A program made the translations under genes and the position numbers. Source: Deroplatys truncata (Eukaryota > Arthropoda > Insecta > Mantodea > Mantidae). Taken from it: a stretch of DNA of 64,000 bases. Positions 22,501-35,025 of the stretch are shown in pieces. Position 1 is the first letter of the stretch. Each line of letters begins with the position of its first letter. The notes beneath the pieces are model-generated. The model searched no databases. It saw only the letters and a program-made list of their open reading frames with translations, and was not told the DNA's origin. The stretch lies in contig CM060983.1 of NCBI GenBank assembly GCA_030765065.1, positions 229,915,528 to 229,979,527 on the forward strand, read 5' to 3'.

Positions 22501-24660
22501 ACCAGGAATGTCTTCACACAGATAGACACTACTTATAACAAGGTTAGTACTCATTATAGTGTATGTTACTATCACTGTGAGTAAGTAACACAGGAGTTAT
22601 AGAACAAAGATACCAGGAATGTCTTCACACAGATGGACACTACTTATAACAAGCTTAGTGCTCATTATAGTGTATGTTACTGTCAGTGTGAGTAACACAG
22701 GAGTTATGGAACAAAGATACCAGGAATGTCTTCACACATATAACACTACTTATAACAAGCTTAGTGCTCATTATAGTGTATGTTACTGTCACTGTGAGTA
22801 ACACAGGAGTTATAGAACAAAGATACCAGGAATGTCTTCACACAGATAGACACTACTTATAACAAGCTTAGTACTCATTATAGTGTATGTTACTGTCACT
22901 GTGAGTAAGTAACACAGGAGTTATGGAACAAAGACACCAGGAATGTCTTCACACAGATAGACACTACTTATAACAAGCTTAGTACTCATTATAGTGTATG
23001 TTACTGTCACTGTGAGTAAGTAACACAGGAGATATAGAACAACGATACCAGGAATGTCTTCACACAGATAGACACTACTTATAACAAGCTTAGTACTCAT
23101 TATAGTGTATGTTACTAACACTGTGAGTAAGTAACACAGGAGATATAGAACAACGATACCAGGAATGTCTTCACACAGATAGACACTACTTATAACAAGC
23201 TTAGTACTCATTATAGTGTATGTTACTGTCACTGTGAGTAACACAGGAGTTATGGAACAAAGATACCAGGAATGTCCTCACACAGATAGACACTACTTAT
23301 AACAAGCTTAGTACTCATTATAGTGTATGTTACTGTCACTGTGAGTAAGTAACACAGGAGTTATGGAACAAAGATACCAGGAATGTCTTCACACAGATAG
23401 ACACTACTTATAACAAGGTTAGTACTCATTATAGTGTATGTTACTATCACTGTGAGTAAGTAACACAGGAGTTATAGAACAAAGATACCAGGAATGTCTT
23501 CACACAGATGGACACTACTTATAACAAGCTTAGTGCTCATTATAGTGTATGTTACTGTCAGTGTGAGTAACACAGGAGTTATGGAACAAAGATACCAGGA
23601 ATGTCTTCACACATATAACACTACTTATAACAAGCTTAGTGCTCATTATAGTGTATGTTACTGTCACTGTGAGTAACACAGGAGTTATGGAACAAAGATA
23701 CCAGGAATGTTTTCATGGACACCACTTATAACAAGGTTAGTACTCATTATAATGTATGTTACTATCACTGTGAATAAGTAACACAGGAGTTATAGAACAA
23801 AGATACCAGGAATGTCTTCATGGACACTACTTATAACAAGGTTAGTACTCATTATAGTGTATGTTACTATCGCTGAGTAAGTAACACAGGAGTTATGGAA
23901 CAAAGATACCAGGAATGTCTTCACACAGATAGACACTACTTATAACAAACTTAGTACTCATTATAGTGTATGTTACTGTCACTGTGAGTAACACAGGAAT
24001 TATGGAAGAAAGATACCAGGAATGTCTTCATGGACACCACTTATAACAAGGTTAGTACTCATTATAGTGTATGTTACTATCACAGTGAGTAAGTAACACA
24101 GGAGTTATAGAACAAAGATACCAGGAATGTCTTCACACAGATTCACTACTTATAACAAGGTTAGTACTCATTATAGTGTATGTTACTGTCACTGTGAGTA
24201 AGTAACACAGGAGTTATGGAACAAAGATACCAGGAATGTCTTCACACAGATAGACACTACTTATAACAAGGTTAGTACTCATTATAGTGTATGTTACTGT
24301 CACTGTGAGTAAGTAACACAGGAGTTATGGAACAAAGATACCAGGAATGTCTTCACACAGATGGACACTACTTATAACAAGGTTAGTACTCATTATAGTG
24401 TATGTTACTGTCACTGTGAGTAAGTAACACAGGAGTTATGGAACAAAGATACCAGGAATGTCTTCACACAGATGGACACTACTTATAACAAGGTTAGTAC
24501 TCATTATTGTGTATGTTACTGTCACTGTGAGTAAGTAACACAGGAGTTATGGAACAAAGATACCAGCAATGTCTTCACACAGATAGACACAAGTTATAAC
24601 AAGGTTAGTACTCATTATAGTGTATGTTACTATCACTGTGAGTAACACAGGAGTTATGGA
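19540..24660 (+). repeat. 105-111-bp satellite, left arm (about 47 units)
   Basis: Tandem units with the order CACTTATAACAAGGTCAGTA, CTCATTATAGTGTATGTTAC, TGTCACTGTGAGTAAGTAAC, ACAGGAGTTATAGAACAAAG, ATACCAGGAATGTCTTCA. Length variants arise from TCATGGACAC (105 bp) versus TCACACAGATAGACAC (111 bp), and from loss of a GTAA step. The arm carries a tandem 875-bp block duplication near 21923-23672. The same monomer runs in the opposite direction from about 24975, so the two arrays form a very long inverted repeat. Confidence 0.97.
21923..23672 (+). repeat. 875-bp block duplication within the satellite
   Basis: About 21923-22797 and 22798-23672 appear identical over eight monomers, including private changes such as AAAGACACCAGG and GTTACTAACACTG. 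Identity across so many variable positions points to a very recent unequal exchange or gene-conversion event, or to an assembly duplication. Confidence 0.85.
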
Positions 24661-24974
24661 AAATGCCCCCTCCCCAAGCTATCCCTTTCACGTAAACAGT
24701 TTGCCGAGTTTTGTTTAAGGTATTGGCAAAACTAATAAAATATATATCTCGAATTTTCTAAGACGTCCTCCTCATTCCGAATGAAGATGGTAGAATTCTG
24801 CATAAATGGTAAACATGAGAGAGAGCGAGAATACCTTAGTGTACAAATATAAAGTTTATATCAAATGAACTTGCATTAGTCCTTTATGAAATATTCTTAG
24901 TTATACCAGTCACAGCTATCATATGGCATTTACAGAGCAGTCAGCAGGAACCACATGCTGTCTACTGCACCAGG
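24661..24974 (+). repeat. spacer between satellite arms with a family R fragment
   Basis: From about 24661 to 24900 the spacer matches the middle of family R (CCCCCTCCCCAAGCTATCCC, then ATATATCTCGAATTTTCTAA, and GCATAAATGGTAAAC) in the same direction as the copy at 5420. The rest, to 24974, is not recognised. The spacer would be the loop if the two arms paired. Confidence 0.7.
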
Positions 24975-27900
24975 CCTTTTCCATTCCCAATCTCCTGCAT
25001 TACTTGCTCATGAGTGATAATAACATACACTATAATGAGTACTAGCCTTGTTATAAGTAGTGTCTGTCTGTGTGAAGACATTCCTGGTATCTTTGTTCCA
25101 TAACTCCTGTGTTACTTACAGTGATAGTAACATACACTATAATGAGTACTAACCTTGTTATAAGTAGTGTCTGTCTGTGTGAAGACATTCCTGGTATCTT
25201 TGTTCCATAACTCCTGTGTTACTTACTCAGCGATAATAACATACACTATAATGAGTACTAACCTTGTTATAAGTAGTGTCTGTCTGTGTGAAGACATTCC
25301 TGGTATCTTTGTTCCATAACTCCTGTGTTACTTACAGCGATAGTAACATACACTATAATGAGTACTAACCTTGTTATAAGTAGTGTCTGTCTGTGTGAAG
25401 ACATTCCTGGTATCTTTGTTCCATAACTCCTGTGTTACTTACTCAGCGATAGTAACATACACTATAATGAGTACTAACCTTGTTATAAGTAGTGTCTGTC
25501 TGTGTGAAGACATTCCTGGTATCTTTGTTCCATAATTCCTGTGTTACTTACTCTCAGTGATAGTAACATACACTATAATGAGTACTAACCTTGTTATAAG
25601 TAGTGTCTATCTGTGTGAAGACATTCCTGGTATCTTTGTTCCATAACTCCTGTGTTACTTACTCACAGTGATAGTAACATACACTATAATGAGTACTAAG
25701 CTTGTTATAAGTGGTGACCATGAAGACATTCCTGGTATCTTTGTTCCATAACTCCTGTGTTACTTACAGTGATAGTAACATACACTATAATGAGTACTAA
25801 CCTTGTTATAAGTAGTGTCTATCTGTGTGAAGACATTCCTGGTATCTTGTTCCATAACTCCTGTGTTACTTACTCACAGTGATAGTAACATACACTATAA
25901 TGAGTACTAACCTTGTTATAAGTAGTGTCTGTCTGTGTGAAGACATTCCTTGTATCTTTGTTCCATAACTCCTGTGTTACTTACTCACAGTGATAGTAAC
26001 ATACACTATAATGAGTACTAACCTTGTTATAAGTAGTGTCTATCTGTGTGAATACATTCCTGGTATCTTTGTTCCATAACTCCTGTGTTACTTACTCAGC
26101 GATAGTAACATACACTATAATGAGTACTAACCTTGTTATAAGTAGTGTCTGTCTGTGTGAAGACATTCCTGGTATCTTTGTTCCATAACTCCTGTGTTAC
26201 TTACTCACAGTGATAGTAACATACACTATAATGAGTACTAACCTTGTTATAAGTAGTGTCTATCTGTGTGAAGACATTCCTGGTATCTTTGTTCCATAAC
26301 TCCTGTGTTACTTACTCACAGTGATAGTAACATACACTATAATGAGTACTAACCTTGTTATAAGTAGTGTCTATCCGTGTGAAGACATTCCTGGAATCTT
26401 TGTTCCATAACTCCTGTGTTACTTACAGTGATAGTAACATGCACTATAATGAGTACTAACCTTGTTATAAGTAGTGTCTATCTGTGTGAAGACATTCCTG
26501 GTATCTTTGTTCCATAACTCCTGTGTTACTTACAGTGATAGTAACATGCACTATAATGAGTACTAACCTTGTTATAAGTAGTGTCTATCTGTGTGAAGAC
26601 ATTCCTGGTATCTTTGTTCCATAACTCCTGTGTTACTTACTCACAGTGATAGTAACATACACTATAATGAGTACTAACCTTGTTATAAGTAGTGTCTGTC
26701 TGTGTGAAGACATTCCTGGTATCTTTGTTCCATAACTCCTGTGTTACTTACTCACAGTGATAGTAACATACACTATAATGAGTACTAACCTTGTTATAAG
26801 TAGTGTCTATCTGTGTGAATACATTCCTGGTATCTTTGTTCCATAACTCCTGTGTTACTTACTCAGCGATAGTAACATACACTATAATGAGTACTAACCT
26901 TGTTATAAGTAGTGTCTGTCTGTGTGAAGACATTCCTGGTATCTTTGTTCCATAACTCCTGTGTTATTTACTCACAGTGATAGTAACATACACTATAATG
27001 AGTACTAACCTTGTTATAAGTAGTGTCTATCTGTGTGAAGACATTCCTGGTATCTTTGTTCCATAACTCCCGTGTTACTTACTCACAGTGATAGTAACAT
27101 ACACTATAATGAGTACTAACCTTGTTATAAGTAGTGTCTATCTGTGTGAAGACATTCCTGGTATCTTTGTTCCATAACTCCTGTGTTACTTACAGTGATA
27201 GTAACATACACTATAATGAGTACCAACCTTGTTATAAGTAGTGTCTATCTGTGTGAAGACATTCCTGGTATCTTTGTTCCATAACTCCTGTGTTACTTAC
27301 AGTAATAGTAACATACACTATAATGAGTACTAACCTTGTTATAAGTAGTGTCTATCTGTGTGAAGACATTCCTGGTATCTTTGTTCTATAACTCCTGTGT
27401 TACTTACAGTGATAGTAACATACACTATAATGAGTACTAACCTTGTTATAAGTAGTGTCTATCTGTGTGAAGACATTCCTGGTATCTTTGTTCCATAACT
27501 CCTGTGTTACTTACTCACAGTGATAGTAACATACACTATAATGAGTACTAACCTTGTTATAAGTAGTGTCTATCTGTGTGAAGACATTCCTGGTATCTTT
27601 GTTCCATAACTCCTGTGTTACTTACAGTAATAGTAACATACACTATAATGAGTACTAACCTTGTTATAAGTAGTGTCTATCTGTGTGAAGACATTCCTGG
27701 TATCTTTGTTCCATAACTCCTGTGTTACTTACAGTGATAGTAACATACACTATAATGAGTACCAACCTTGTTATAAGTAGTGTCTATCTGTGTGAAGACA
27801 TTCCTGGTATCTTTGTTCCATAACTCCTGTGTTACTTACAGTGATAGTAACATACACTATAATGAGTACTAACCTTGTTATAAGTAGTGTCTATCTGTGT

Positions 27901-29362
27901 GAAGACATTCCTGGTATCTTTGTTCCATAACTCCTGTGTTACTTACAGTGATAGTAACATACACTATAATGAGTACCAACCTTGTTATAAGTAGTGTCTA
28001 TCTGTGTGAAGACATTCCTGGTATCTTTGTTCCATAACTCCTGTGTTACTTACAGTAATAGTAACATACACTATAATGAGTACTAACCTTGTTATAAGTA
28101 GTGTCTATCTGTGTGAAGACATTCCTGGTATCTTTGTTCTATAACTCCTGTGTTACTTACAGTGATAGTAACATACACTATAATGAGTACTAACCTTGTT
28201 ATAAGTAGTGTCTATCTGTGTGAAGACATTCCTGGTATCTTTGTTCCATAACTCCTGTGTTACTTACTCACAGTGATAGTAACATACACTATAATGAGTA
28301 CTAACCTTGTTATAAGTAGTGTCTATCTGTGTGAAGACATTCCTGGTATCTTTGTTCCATAACTCCTGTGTTACTTACAGTGATAGTAACATACACTATA
28401 ATGAGTACCAACCTTGTTATAAGTGGTGTCCATGAAGACATTCCTGGTATCTTTGTTCCATAACTCCTGTGTTACGTACAGTGATAGTAACATACACTAT
28501 AATGAGTACCAACCTTGTTATAAGTAGTGTCTATCTGTGTGAAGACATTCCTGGTATCTTTGTTCCATAACTCCTGTGTTACTTACAGTAATAGTAACAT
28601 ACACTATAATGAGTACTAACCTTGTTATAAGTAGTGTCTATCTGTGTGAAGACATTCCTGGTATCTTTGTTCCATAACTCCTGTGTTACTTACAGTAATA
28701 GTAACATACACTATAATGAGTACTAACCTTGTTATAAGTAGTGTCTATCTGTGTGAAGACATTCCTGGTATCTTTGTTCCATAACTCCTGTGTTACTTAC
28801 AGTGATAGTAACATACACTATAATGAGTACTAACCTTGTTATAAGTAGTGTCTATCTGTGTGAAGACATTCCTGGTATCTTTGTTCCATAACTCCTGTGT
28901 TACTTACAGTGATAGTAACATACACTATAATGAGTACTAACCTTGTTATAAGTAGTGTCTATCTGTGTGAAGACATTCCTGGTATCTTTGTTCCATAACT
29001 CCTGTGTTACTTACAGTGATAGTAACATACACTATAATGAGTACTAACCTTGTTATAAGTAGTGTCTATCTGTGTGAAGACATTCCTGGTATCTTTGTTC
29101 CATAACTCCTGTGTTACTTACAGTAATAGTAACATACACTATAATGAGTACTAACCTTGTTATAAGTAGTGTCTATCTGTGTGAAGACATTCCTGGTATC
29201 TTTGTTCCATAACTCCTGTGTTACTTACAGTGATAGTAACATACACTATAATGAGTACTAACCTTGTTATAAGTAGTGTCTATCTGTGTGAAGACCTTCC
29301 TGGTATCTTTGTTCCATAACTCCTGTGTTACTTACAGTAATAGTAACATACACTATAATGAG
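24975..29362 (-). repeat. same satellite, right arm in inverted orientation (about 40 units)
   Basis: The reverse complement of the left-arm monomer in tandem: AGTGATAGTAACATACACTA, TAATGAGTACTAACCTTGTT, ATAAGTAGTGTCTATCTGTG, TGAAGACATTCCTGGTATCT, TTGTTCCATAACTCCTGTGT, TACTTAC. Units are 107 or 111 bp. They are more uniform than the left arm, nearly all with the CTATCTGTGTGAAG form. The first unit near the spacer is degenerate. Confidence 0.97.
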
Positions 29363-29994
29363 GACAGTGTCCCGAATCAAATATCAAATTAGATGTCAAA
29401 ATTGTTGTTAGAATCAAACACAGAAAAATAATTCATAAATTACACTTTAAGGAAATGTGAAGTCAAATTAAAGACTCTTAGCTTAACACGCCTATTTTGG
29501 CAGAACATGTATCGTGATCTGAGTGCACTGCCTCAACAAAACTGAATATATCAACGATACAGATACATTGTCATATCTGCAGAACAAAATGGATTCAGGC
29601 AAGAAAAGGTAGATAAGAAAATATTGAAATATAAAAGACAAAAATCTATTTAACATATGAAAACACTATCAAATACAGCTGAAAACACTTACTTGAGAAA
29701 ATGTACTTGCTACCCATGTCTCTTTCATTAATTGCAAACAATTTTCAAGAATCACAACATCACCCTGGCACCTTACAACAAATACAGCATTAAGAATCTC
29801 ATTAAGTCAACAAAATCTGTTCCCATAGCTCAAGAGAAAAATCACAAATCTATCAGATTCAACATAAAAATTGTGTGAAAGTATACTTTGGGAAAACAAA
29901 AAGAAACATAGGCAGCCGCTCAAAGGAACATTGATGTTGTATCAGTACTTGCTTCACACTTGAACTCAAAACCATGAAATATGAAGTTGTATAG
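29363..29994. other. RFC5 intron, nothing recognised
   Basis: AT-rich sequence between the satellite and the solo LTR. Confidence 0.5.
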
Positions 29995-31099
29995 TGCTTA
30001 CGTAATATGTTTTTACGTAAATTATTAGAACTTGAAGATCTTATATTGTGCTGCTTTTGTTTTGTGTGGTTACATAATTTTAACTGCCCCACGTTGGGCG
30101 CCAATTTGCGAGTGTTTTTCTTATAATGTTTTTGTATGTGTGTTTACTCAACATGGTGATGCCATCTTGTGACGTCATTCATTTGTTAGGTTTGTTATCT
30201 CCATCTGGTGTTAGCAATTTGCGGCAGTATTAGTTTTTTTGTTTAAAAAAAAAATGCTAGTTATTTTATTTAATTTTGGTTCTTTGTCCTCCGGCTAGCT
30301 TTTGGGTCGAGTACTTCTCTTTATACAGGTTGTGTAAACGGAAAGGAATCTTTTATCCAAAGATAACACTGATGAAAGAATTTCTTTTATACTTTTATTG
30401 TCGAACACTTTCACTATCACATTTACACATTGATCTAGACACTCGCCAAACTGAAACTGTTATAATAACTTCTTACTGATCACTTTTAATCCATGTACTT
30501 CAACCTTTTGTATAATTAACTTTACAACACTTTAGATTTTTCATAATTCTCTACGCGTAACTTGTGAATCTATAGCCGACGTGTAATATTTCTGCTGGAC
30601 TGAAGGCGACGTGTATCATACAAAATATTTTTGACGAACTGACGGGAATGCGACATGTAGTATACAAAGAATTTTGACGAACTGACCGACTGACGGACTT
30701 TACCTCTAACCTAGCTCTATTTATACTCCCACTCCCCGATATGCCTAAAGATTATAACTGAGCTGCAATTGGCTAATAAAATGCGCCAACATTAGCGTCT
30801 ATTTTAATATCCAATGAAAATTATGAATACATATGCTCTAGGGAAATGTTCCAGAAGATTCTCAAGGAAAAAACGCGCCAACATTACGTAACTTCCTCGT
30901 TTCCAATAATGATAAACAGCTCACCCCTTCGCTGCATTATTGCGCTATTATTGTCAGTTTCAGTAAGGCGGTATAAACTTACTTCCCCACAATAATTACA
31001 ATCAATAAACATCTTATATCAATGTCACATAAAAATGCATATTCATATTACAATCATTATTTACATTTAAGTAATTTGTGATACAAATTACTGCATCAA
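29995..31099 (-). mobile_element. solo LTR of the element Y family
   Basis: Read on the minus strand it starts TGATGCAGTAATTTGTATCA at 31098 and follows the element Y LTR through the TATA region (near 30720) and the ACGTCGCCTTCAG-type repeats to ATTACGTAAGCA at 29995. ATAG lies immediately outside both ends (29991-29994 and 31100-31103, allowing one extra base at 31099), supporting a solo LTR. A perfect PBS-like sequence, TTGGCGCCCAACGTGGGGC (30086-30104), sits about 90-110 bp inside its 3' end. Older and more diverged than the LTRs at 48.2 and 51.5 kb. Confidence 0.8.
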
Positions 31100-31103
31100 A
31101 TAG

Positions 31104-32104
31104 GAATCAACATCAAGTTATTGAACCCAGTCTAGAAACTTGAAACAACTAGAAGTATGGGAAATGATTTACATAAAAAAATTTGAAAACTGGATCATGA
31201 ACTTTGATTTGCTAGAAGCAGAGAACCCCTTATTCAGGTTCATCAGCAGGCCACTAGAGGAACCCAAGGCTATCAACAACACAACTCAAGATTTGATCCG
31301 GTTGTCAACAGGCAGCTGAAGATAGCTCATTCTGCAAAATAAATAGGCGAGTGAAGTTATTAAGAGTGTTTAAATTTACTCCACTTTTATATTACCTGCA
31401 CCTTTATCTAAAAAAAAAAAAAAAAAAAACACTTTTTTGCTTTCAGTGAACCTCAAAATGTTTATCTCTTGTAAACTGAATACTTTCACTACTTACTGTA
31501 CACTGGTAGATAAAGTAAAAATACTGTTTTCTAAAAAAATTGCACACAATGCACTCTACAAAAGCAATGACAATATGTTAGGCAAGAGAATACTAAGTCT
31601 TAGAAGAAACAAAAGAATGACCATTTTAACTTTCAAACCACACCATTCAGCAGTAATTACAGCATTCCCACAAATGACCTTTTGGGTTTTGAACAAACTA
31701 GCGTTTGACAAAACTTACGAACATGAACTGGTAGCAATGTAATGAGGAACTCATAAAGCATTGGTTATTGTATCACAGTTGGCAACAATGATGCATAATC
31801 ACATACAACATTCCACATTGTTGAATGTTACAAAATGGCTGATATAGAGAATAGGCATGTGTTCTTGATTACCATGTTAATCCATCTGTACTTGTTCAAT
31901 GACGTTTTTGAACAAGATTTGGCATGATCCACACACAGTGGGCCTTCAATTTGGAAGTGGTAATCTGATTTTATGACAAATGAATGCATTTGTAAGGGAA
32001 AATTGTAAACTGGGTCTGTGAATTTTTCACAAGCCTGAACCACTGCACTATCAGGGAGCTACTAAAAACAAAATTGAGTTTTTTATTTATGGACATTCTT
32101 TAAC
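31104..32104. other. RFC5 intron, nothing recognised
   Basis: AT-rich with an A19 run at about 31412-31430. The 101-codon + ORF at 31437-31742 has no recognisable domain. Confidence 0.5.
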
Positions 32105-32292
32105 TGAATTTTGCTCAGAGGCCTCTTTATCAGGCTTGAGGTTCTTTTATGTGCCGTAAATCTACGACACGGGACCACCGGCTTTACTTCCCTTCCGAAG
32201 GAAGCCATGCTAAGTATTTTTACGCCCGAAAAAATGCATCGCCCTTCTCCGGGTTTGAACCCGCGACCTCAGGTAACCACTACACCATGAGG
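32105..32292 (-). repeat. tRNA-derived SINE, family 1
   Basis: On the minus strand the head has a pol III A box (TGGTGTAGTGGTTACC, near 32288-32272) and B box (GGGTTCAAACCCG, near 32262). It is followed by a body with GGCTTCCTTCGGAAGGGAAG, CGTGTCGTAGATTTACGGCA and a 3' end around CCTGATAAAGAGGCCTCTGA. The tRNA-like head with promoter boxes plus an unrelated conserved body defines a SINE. A partial second copy lies at 45470-45535. No functional tRNA fold is implied. Confidence 0.8.
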
Positions 32293-33499
32293 ACAGATCC
32301 CTGAATCCACTGTATGGAAGATGAATGTTTGGAATTTCATCAATTGCAGTTCGTGTTTCTGTGAGAGTATGCAGACTCACATGGAAATTTATGGTTTATT
32401 CAAATCCATACTGTTTAGTGACAAACTGGTGGATCTTGTTCCAAAATGCTGCTCAACAGGCTGCACGCCTATTCTCTGTACCAGCCATACAATGTATCAT
32501 TGTTGCCAAATATGTTACTATACCCAAAACGTGTAAAGTTTCTCTTTGCAGTGGTACTAGTTTCATGTTTTATTAAAAGCAAGTTTACACGTGTTGGAAA
32601 CCAAAAGGTCATCATTTGTGGGAAACATAAAACTACACGTGGAGCTATACAAATATGTTCTCGGGGTAGTTGCTCAATCCTCCTGCTGCTGGGCTACTCT
32701 CTGCCAATAGAATGACTAATAAGGTTACAGGTCTCATTGGCCAAAATTCTTAGACACGGCCCAGCACAGGCACTACTGTCTAAATTTGTTTTAAATAAAA
32801 TTTTGAAGTTTATTATTATTATTATTATTATTAGTGGTCATGGTGGTGGTGGTAGTAGTATTAGTCCTTTCCCTTTATATGGGAAAGTTGGAAAAGTTTT
32901 CTTTATTTTTTATTTTCCCAAAAATGTCGCTAGTGATACACTTAAGATATTTACATGGTATGTTGAGTGTGATAAATTCTGGCCTGTACCCCATGGACTT
33001 GACCTGAGCACATACAGACCTCCAATACAAAGACTTAACTGAGGCAGTTGTTCCCATTATATCTAATAACACTAAAATAAAAAATTTATAAATAAGCTCA
33101 TCTGCGCTCATTTTGTGCACATGTCCCTTGCTGAAATAATAGCTCATGCATACAAGTTGCAACAAAATGTTGTGATTGGTAAACGAATGTATAAAAATCA
33201 GGCAATAATAAATTTCACAGCATTCCAAAGATTCTTTATTACAACCATTAACTGAAACATGATAAATGTTTATAGCATAAACTTCCCAAACACCAAGTCA
33301 AAAATGTTATCTAGAGATCTTTTCTTACATTAAATCTTTAAAGCAAATATGTAACATGTAAATAGTACGAACTAGTAGATCTCTTTGCTGAGTCCGGAAA
33401 CATGGAGTAAATGTGGGTGTGTTTCATGGTAAAGATTAAAAAAAAAAAAAAAAATCTTATAAACAAACTAAAATGACGAAATACTCCGATGCTATGTGC
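32293..33499. other. RFC5 intron with a TTA microsatellite
   Basis: No gene recognised. A (TTA)n run of about 8 units lies near 32811-32833, followed by GGTGGT-rich sequence. Several overlapping short ORFs are probably chance. Confidence 0.5.
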
Positions 33500-33546
33500 A
33501 CATGATTTTTTTCCTACCCTCTATCATTTATTAAGGGTATACAAAT

Positions 33547-34365
33547 TATGAGGTGTGTTCAAAAAGTATCAAACCTTTGGTCAGATAAACTACATTTATA
33601 GTTCCGAAACAGTCTCCTTGGTGAGCCATCACATTCAGGTCCCTTGAGAAATAGCTAACAGTTGGGCGAGTCCACAGGAATGTTGTGTTTGGCGAATCAA
33701 ATGTGGGTGGAGCTTGATCTGCCCATAGATCAGGTCGTTTGCGCCACAAAGGACCTCCTGGTAGTAATCTCTTGTAGTGCATACTCATAATATACCACAC
33801 CATAGGTCAACATGATCTTGACTTTGCTGTGCTTCTTTTGGCTTCAGGAACCACTGTGACGACTACATCTTCGTTCAATGAATCATCGTCTGTGTTCACA
33901 AAGTTGGGGTCACTGTTAGCTTCGGTATGAACTTTGCAGACTCTCTTCTCATGGTCGAAATTGAATGCAAGTTCTCAAACTGCAAGACCAGAGCCCACAC
34001 TTGCCCAGTTCGGCTTGTTGAGGGCATCTATGAAGCACTCCTTTATCTGCGAGGTGCTCATGGCATCATCGTCCCTGAAAGCCTGTGAATGGTTTCCACT
34101 TGGTATCCCAAGTTTTTGGCAAAGTTTAATGCAATATTGCTACTCAAGTTATTCCAGCATTTTGCAAAAACTGAAATCCGATGACCACTCACTACAAGTC
34201 TTCACTCGTACGCCGACTGCCAACGACTGATACTTTCTGTGGGCAGGATAAAAATGCACGACTGCGCACTGTCCCCTCCACATCTCCACTGAAGGAAGTC
34301 TCCCATGCTTTATCGGTCTAGGCAGAAAAAAAATCAGGCTTTATACTTTTTGAACACACCTTGTA
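33547..34365 (-). mobile_element. deleted mariner-like element
   Basis: Inverted ends of about 25 bp: left ATGAGGTGTGTTCAAAAAGT, right, read on the minus strand, ACAAGGTGTGTTCAAAAAGT, each beside TA. The 0.8-kb interior is shorter than a 1.3-kb mariner. Minus-strand debris includes RKRPDLWADQAPPTFDSPN and a tail HQGDCFGTINVVYL resembling a mariner-type C-terminus. No DDD core is readable. Internally deleted relic. Confidence 0.65.
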
Positions 34366-34779
34366 TTCTTAGCAAAGCTTATTTTTCTGTCTACTTCATT
34401 ATAACCGAGATAAATCTTGCTGTTTCATTATAGATACAAATAGAATAGCAAAACAAATGTTTCGGAACTGAACACCATATGATGGCCTTAAAATTCAATA
34501 CCTTATCCATGCAATTGCAAGAAACATTTGAATATCGACTGGACTTTAAAAGATTGACAAAGTAATGAACAATTTGAACCATTAATATTAATAGACATCT
34601 CAGAAAGGGCTTCAGGCAGAAAAAAATATTTGAAGTAAATTGTGTGTTTTTAAAGAGAGCTACATTTTTTGTGCAGTATATTTTTGTCCATCACTTAACA
34701 TTTACCAGTTGTACAACATTCATTCTGAATGAAAACTTCACAGGCAGAAAACTCAAGATAAACACTTTATTTGTCATGC

Positions 34780-34782
<3 letters not shown>

Positions 34783-34828
<46 letters not shown>
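34783..34828. repeat. (GA)n microsatellite
   Basis: About 22 GA units with one AA interruption near 34811. Confidence 0.95.
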
Positions 34829-34862
34829 TATGCTCGCAGGAAACTCTTTCTAAAAATTCTCT

Positions 34863-35025
34863 AAAATAGAGAGTTGAGGGTTGTTACACTACATCACTAT
34901 GATATTTTTACTTGAACGCGTTTCGGGAGACGGCTTGTTCCCATCGTCAGCATTTTCTCTCAACTCTCTATTTTAAATTATGACACATCACTGTTACTAG
35001 CTTCTAAATCTTCAAAATTAGTCAA
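34863..35025 (+). mobile_element. short Penelope-like element (PLE) remnant with inverted ends
   Basis: A 163-bp insertion flanked by TAAAAATTCTCT on both sides (34851-34862 and 35026-35037). Left arm AAAATAGAGAGTTGAG and right arm CTCAACTCTCTATTTT are inverted repeats around a hammerhead-like motif on the minus strand. The right end ACATCACTGTTACTAGCTTC also follows the large PLE at 59.2-61.05 kb. So this is an extreme 5' truncation of the same family, made only of terminal sequence. Confidence 0.75.
34911..34950 (-). ncRNA. hammerhead ribozyme-like motif
   Basis: Minus strand: core CTGACGA, a stem II with GGGA pairing to TCCC, then CGAAAC and the self-complementary AACGCGTT. Hammerheads are reported from PLE terminal repeats. 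Core 1 has C in place of the usual U in CUGAUGA, a tolerated position. Stem III would be minimal or formed between two molecules through the palindrome. Not tested for folding or cleavage. Confidence 0.6.

Noticed and set aside
19929..23244. Repeated minus-strand ORFs reading YTIMSTKLVISSVYLCEDIP across the left satellite arm
   Set aside because: Monomers of 105 and 111 bp are multiples of three, so a frame stays open by chance. The frame closes in the 107-bp right-arm units, and nothing suggests selection on protein.
31834..31930. ATGGCTGATATAGAGAATAG reading MADIENR, recalling MADIEYRL of the RFC5 C-terminus
   Set aside because: It is on the + strand, opposite to RFC5, lies between earlier exons, stops after 30 codons, and the following residues do not match.
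32737..33042. 101-codon + ORF with IIIIIII and GGGG runs
   Set aside because: The runs come from the TTA and GGT microsatellite; no domain is visible.
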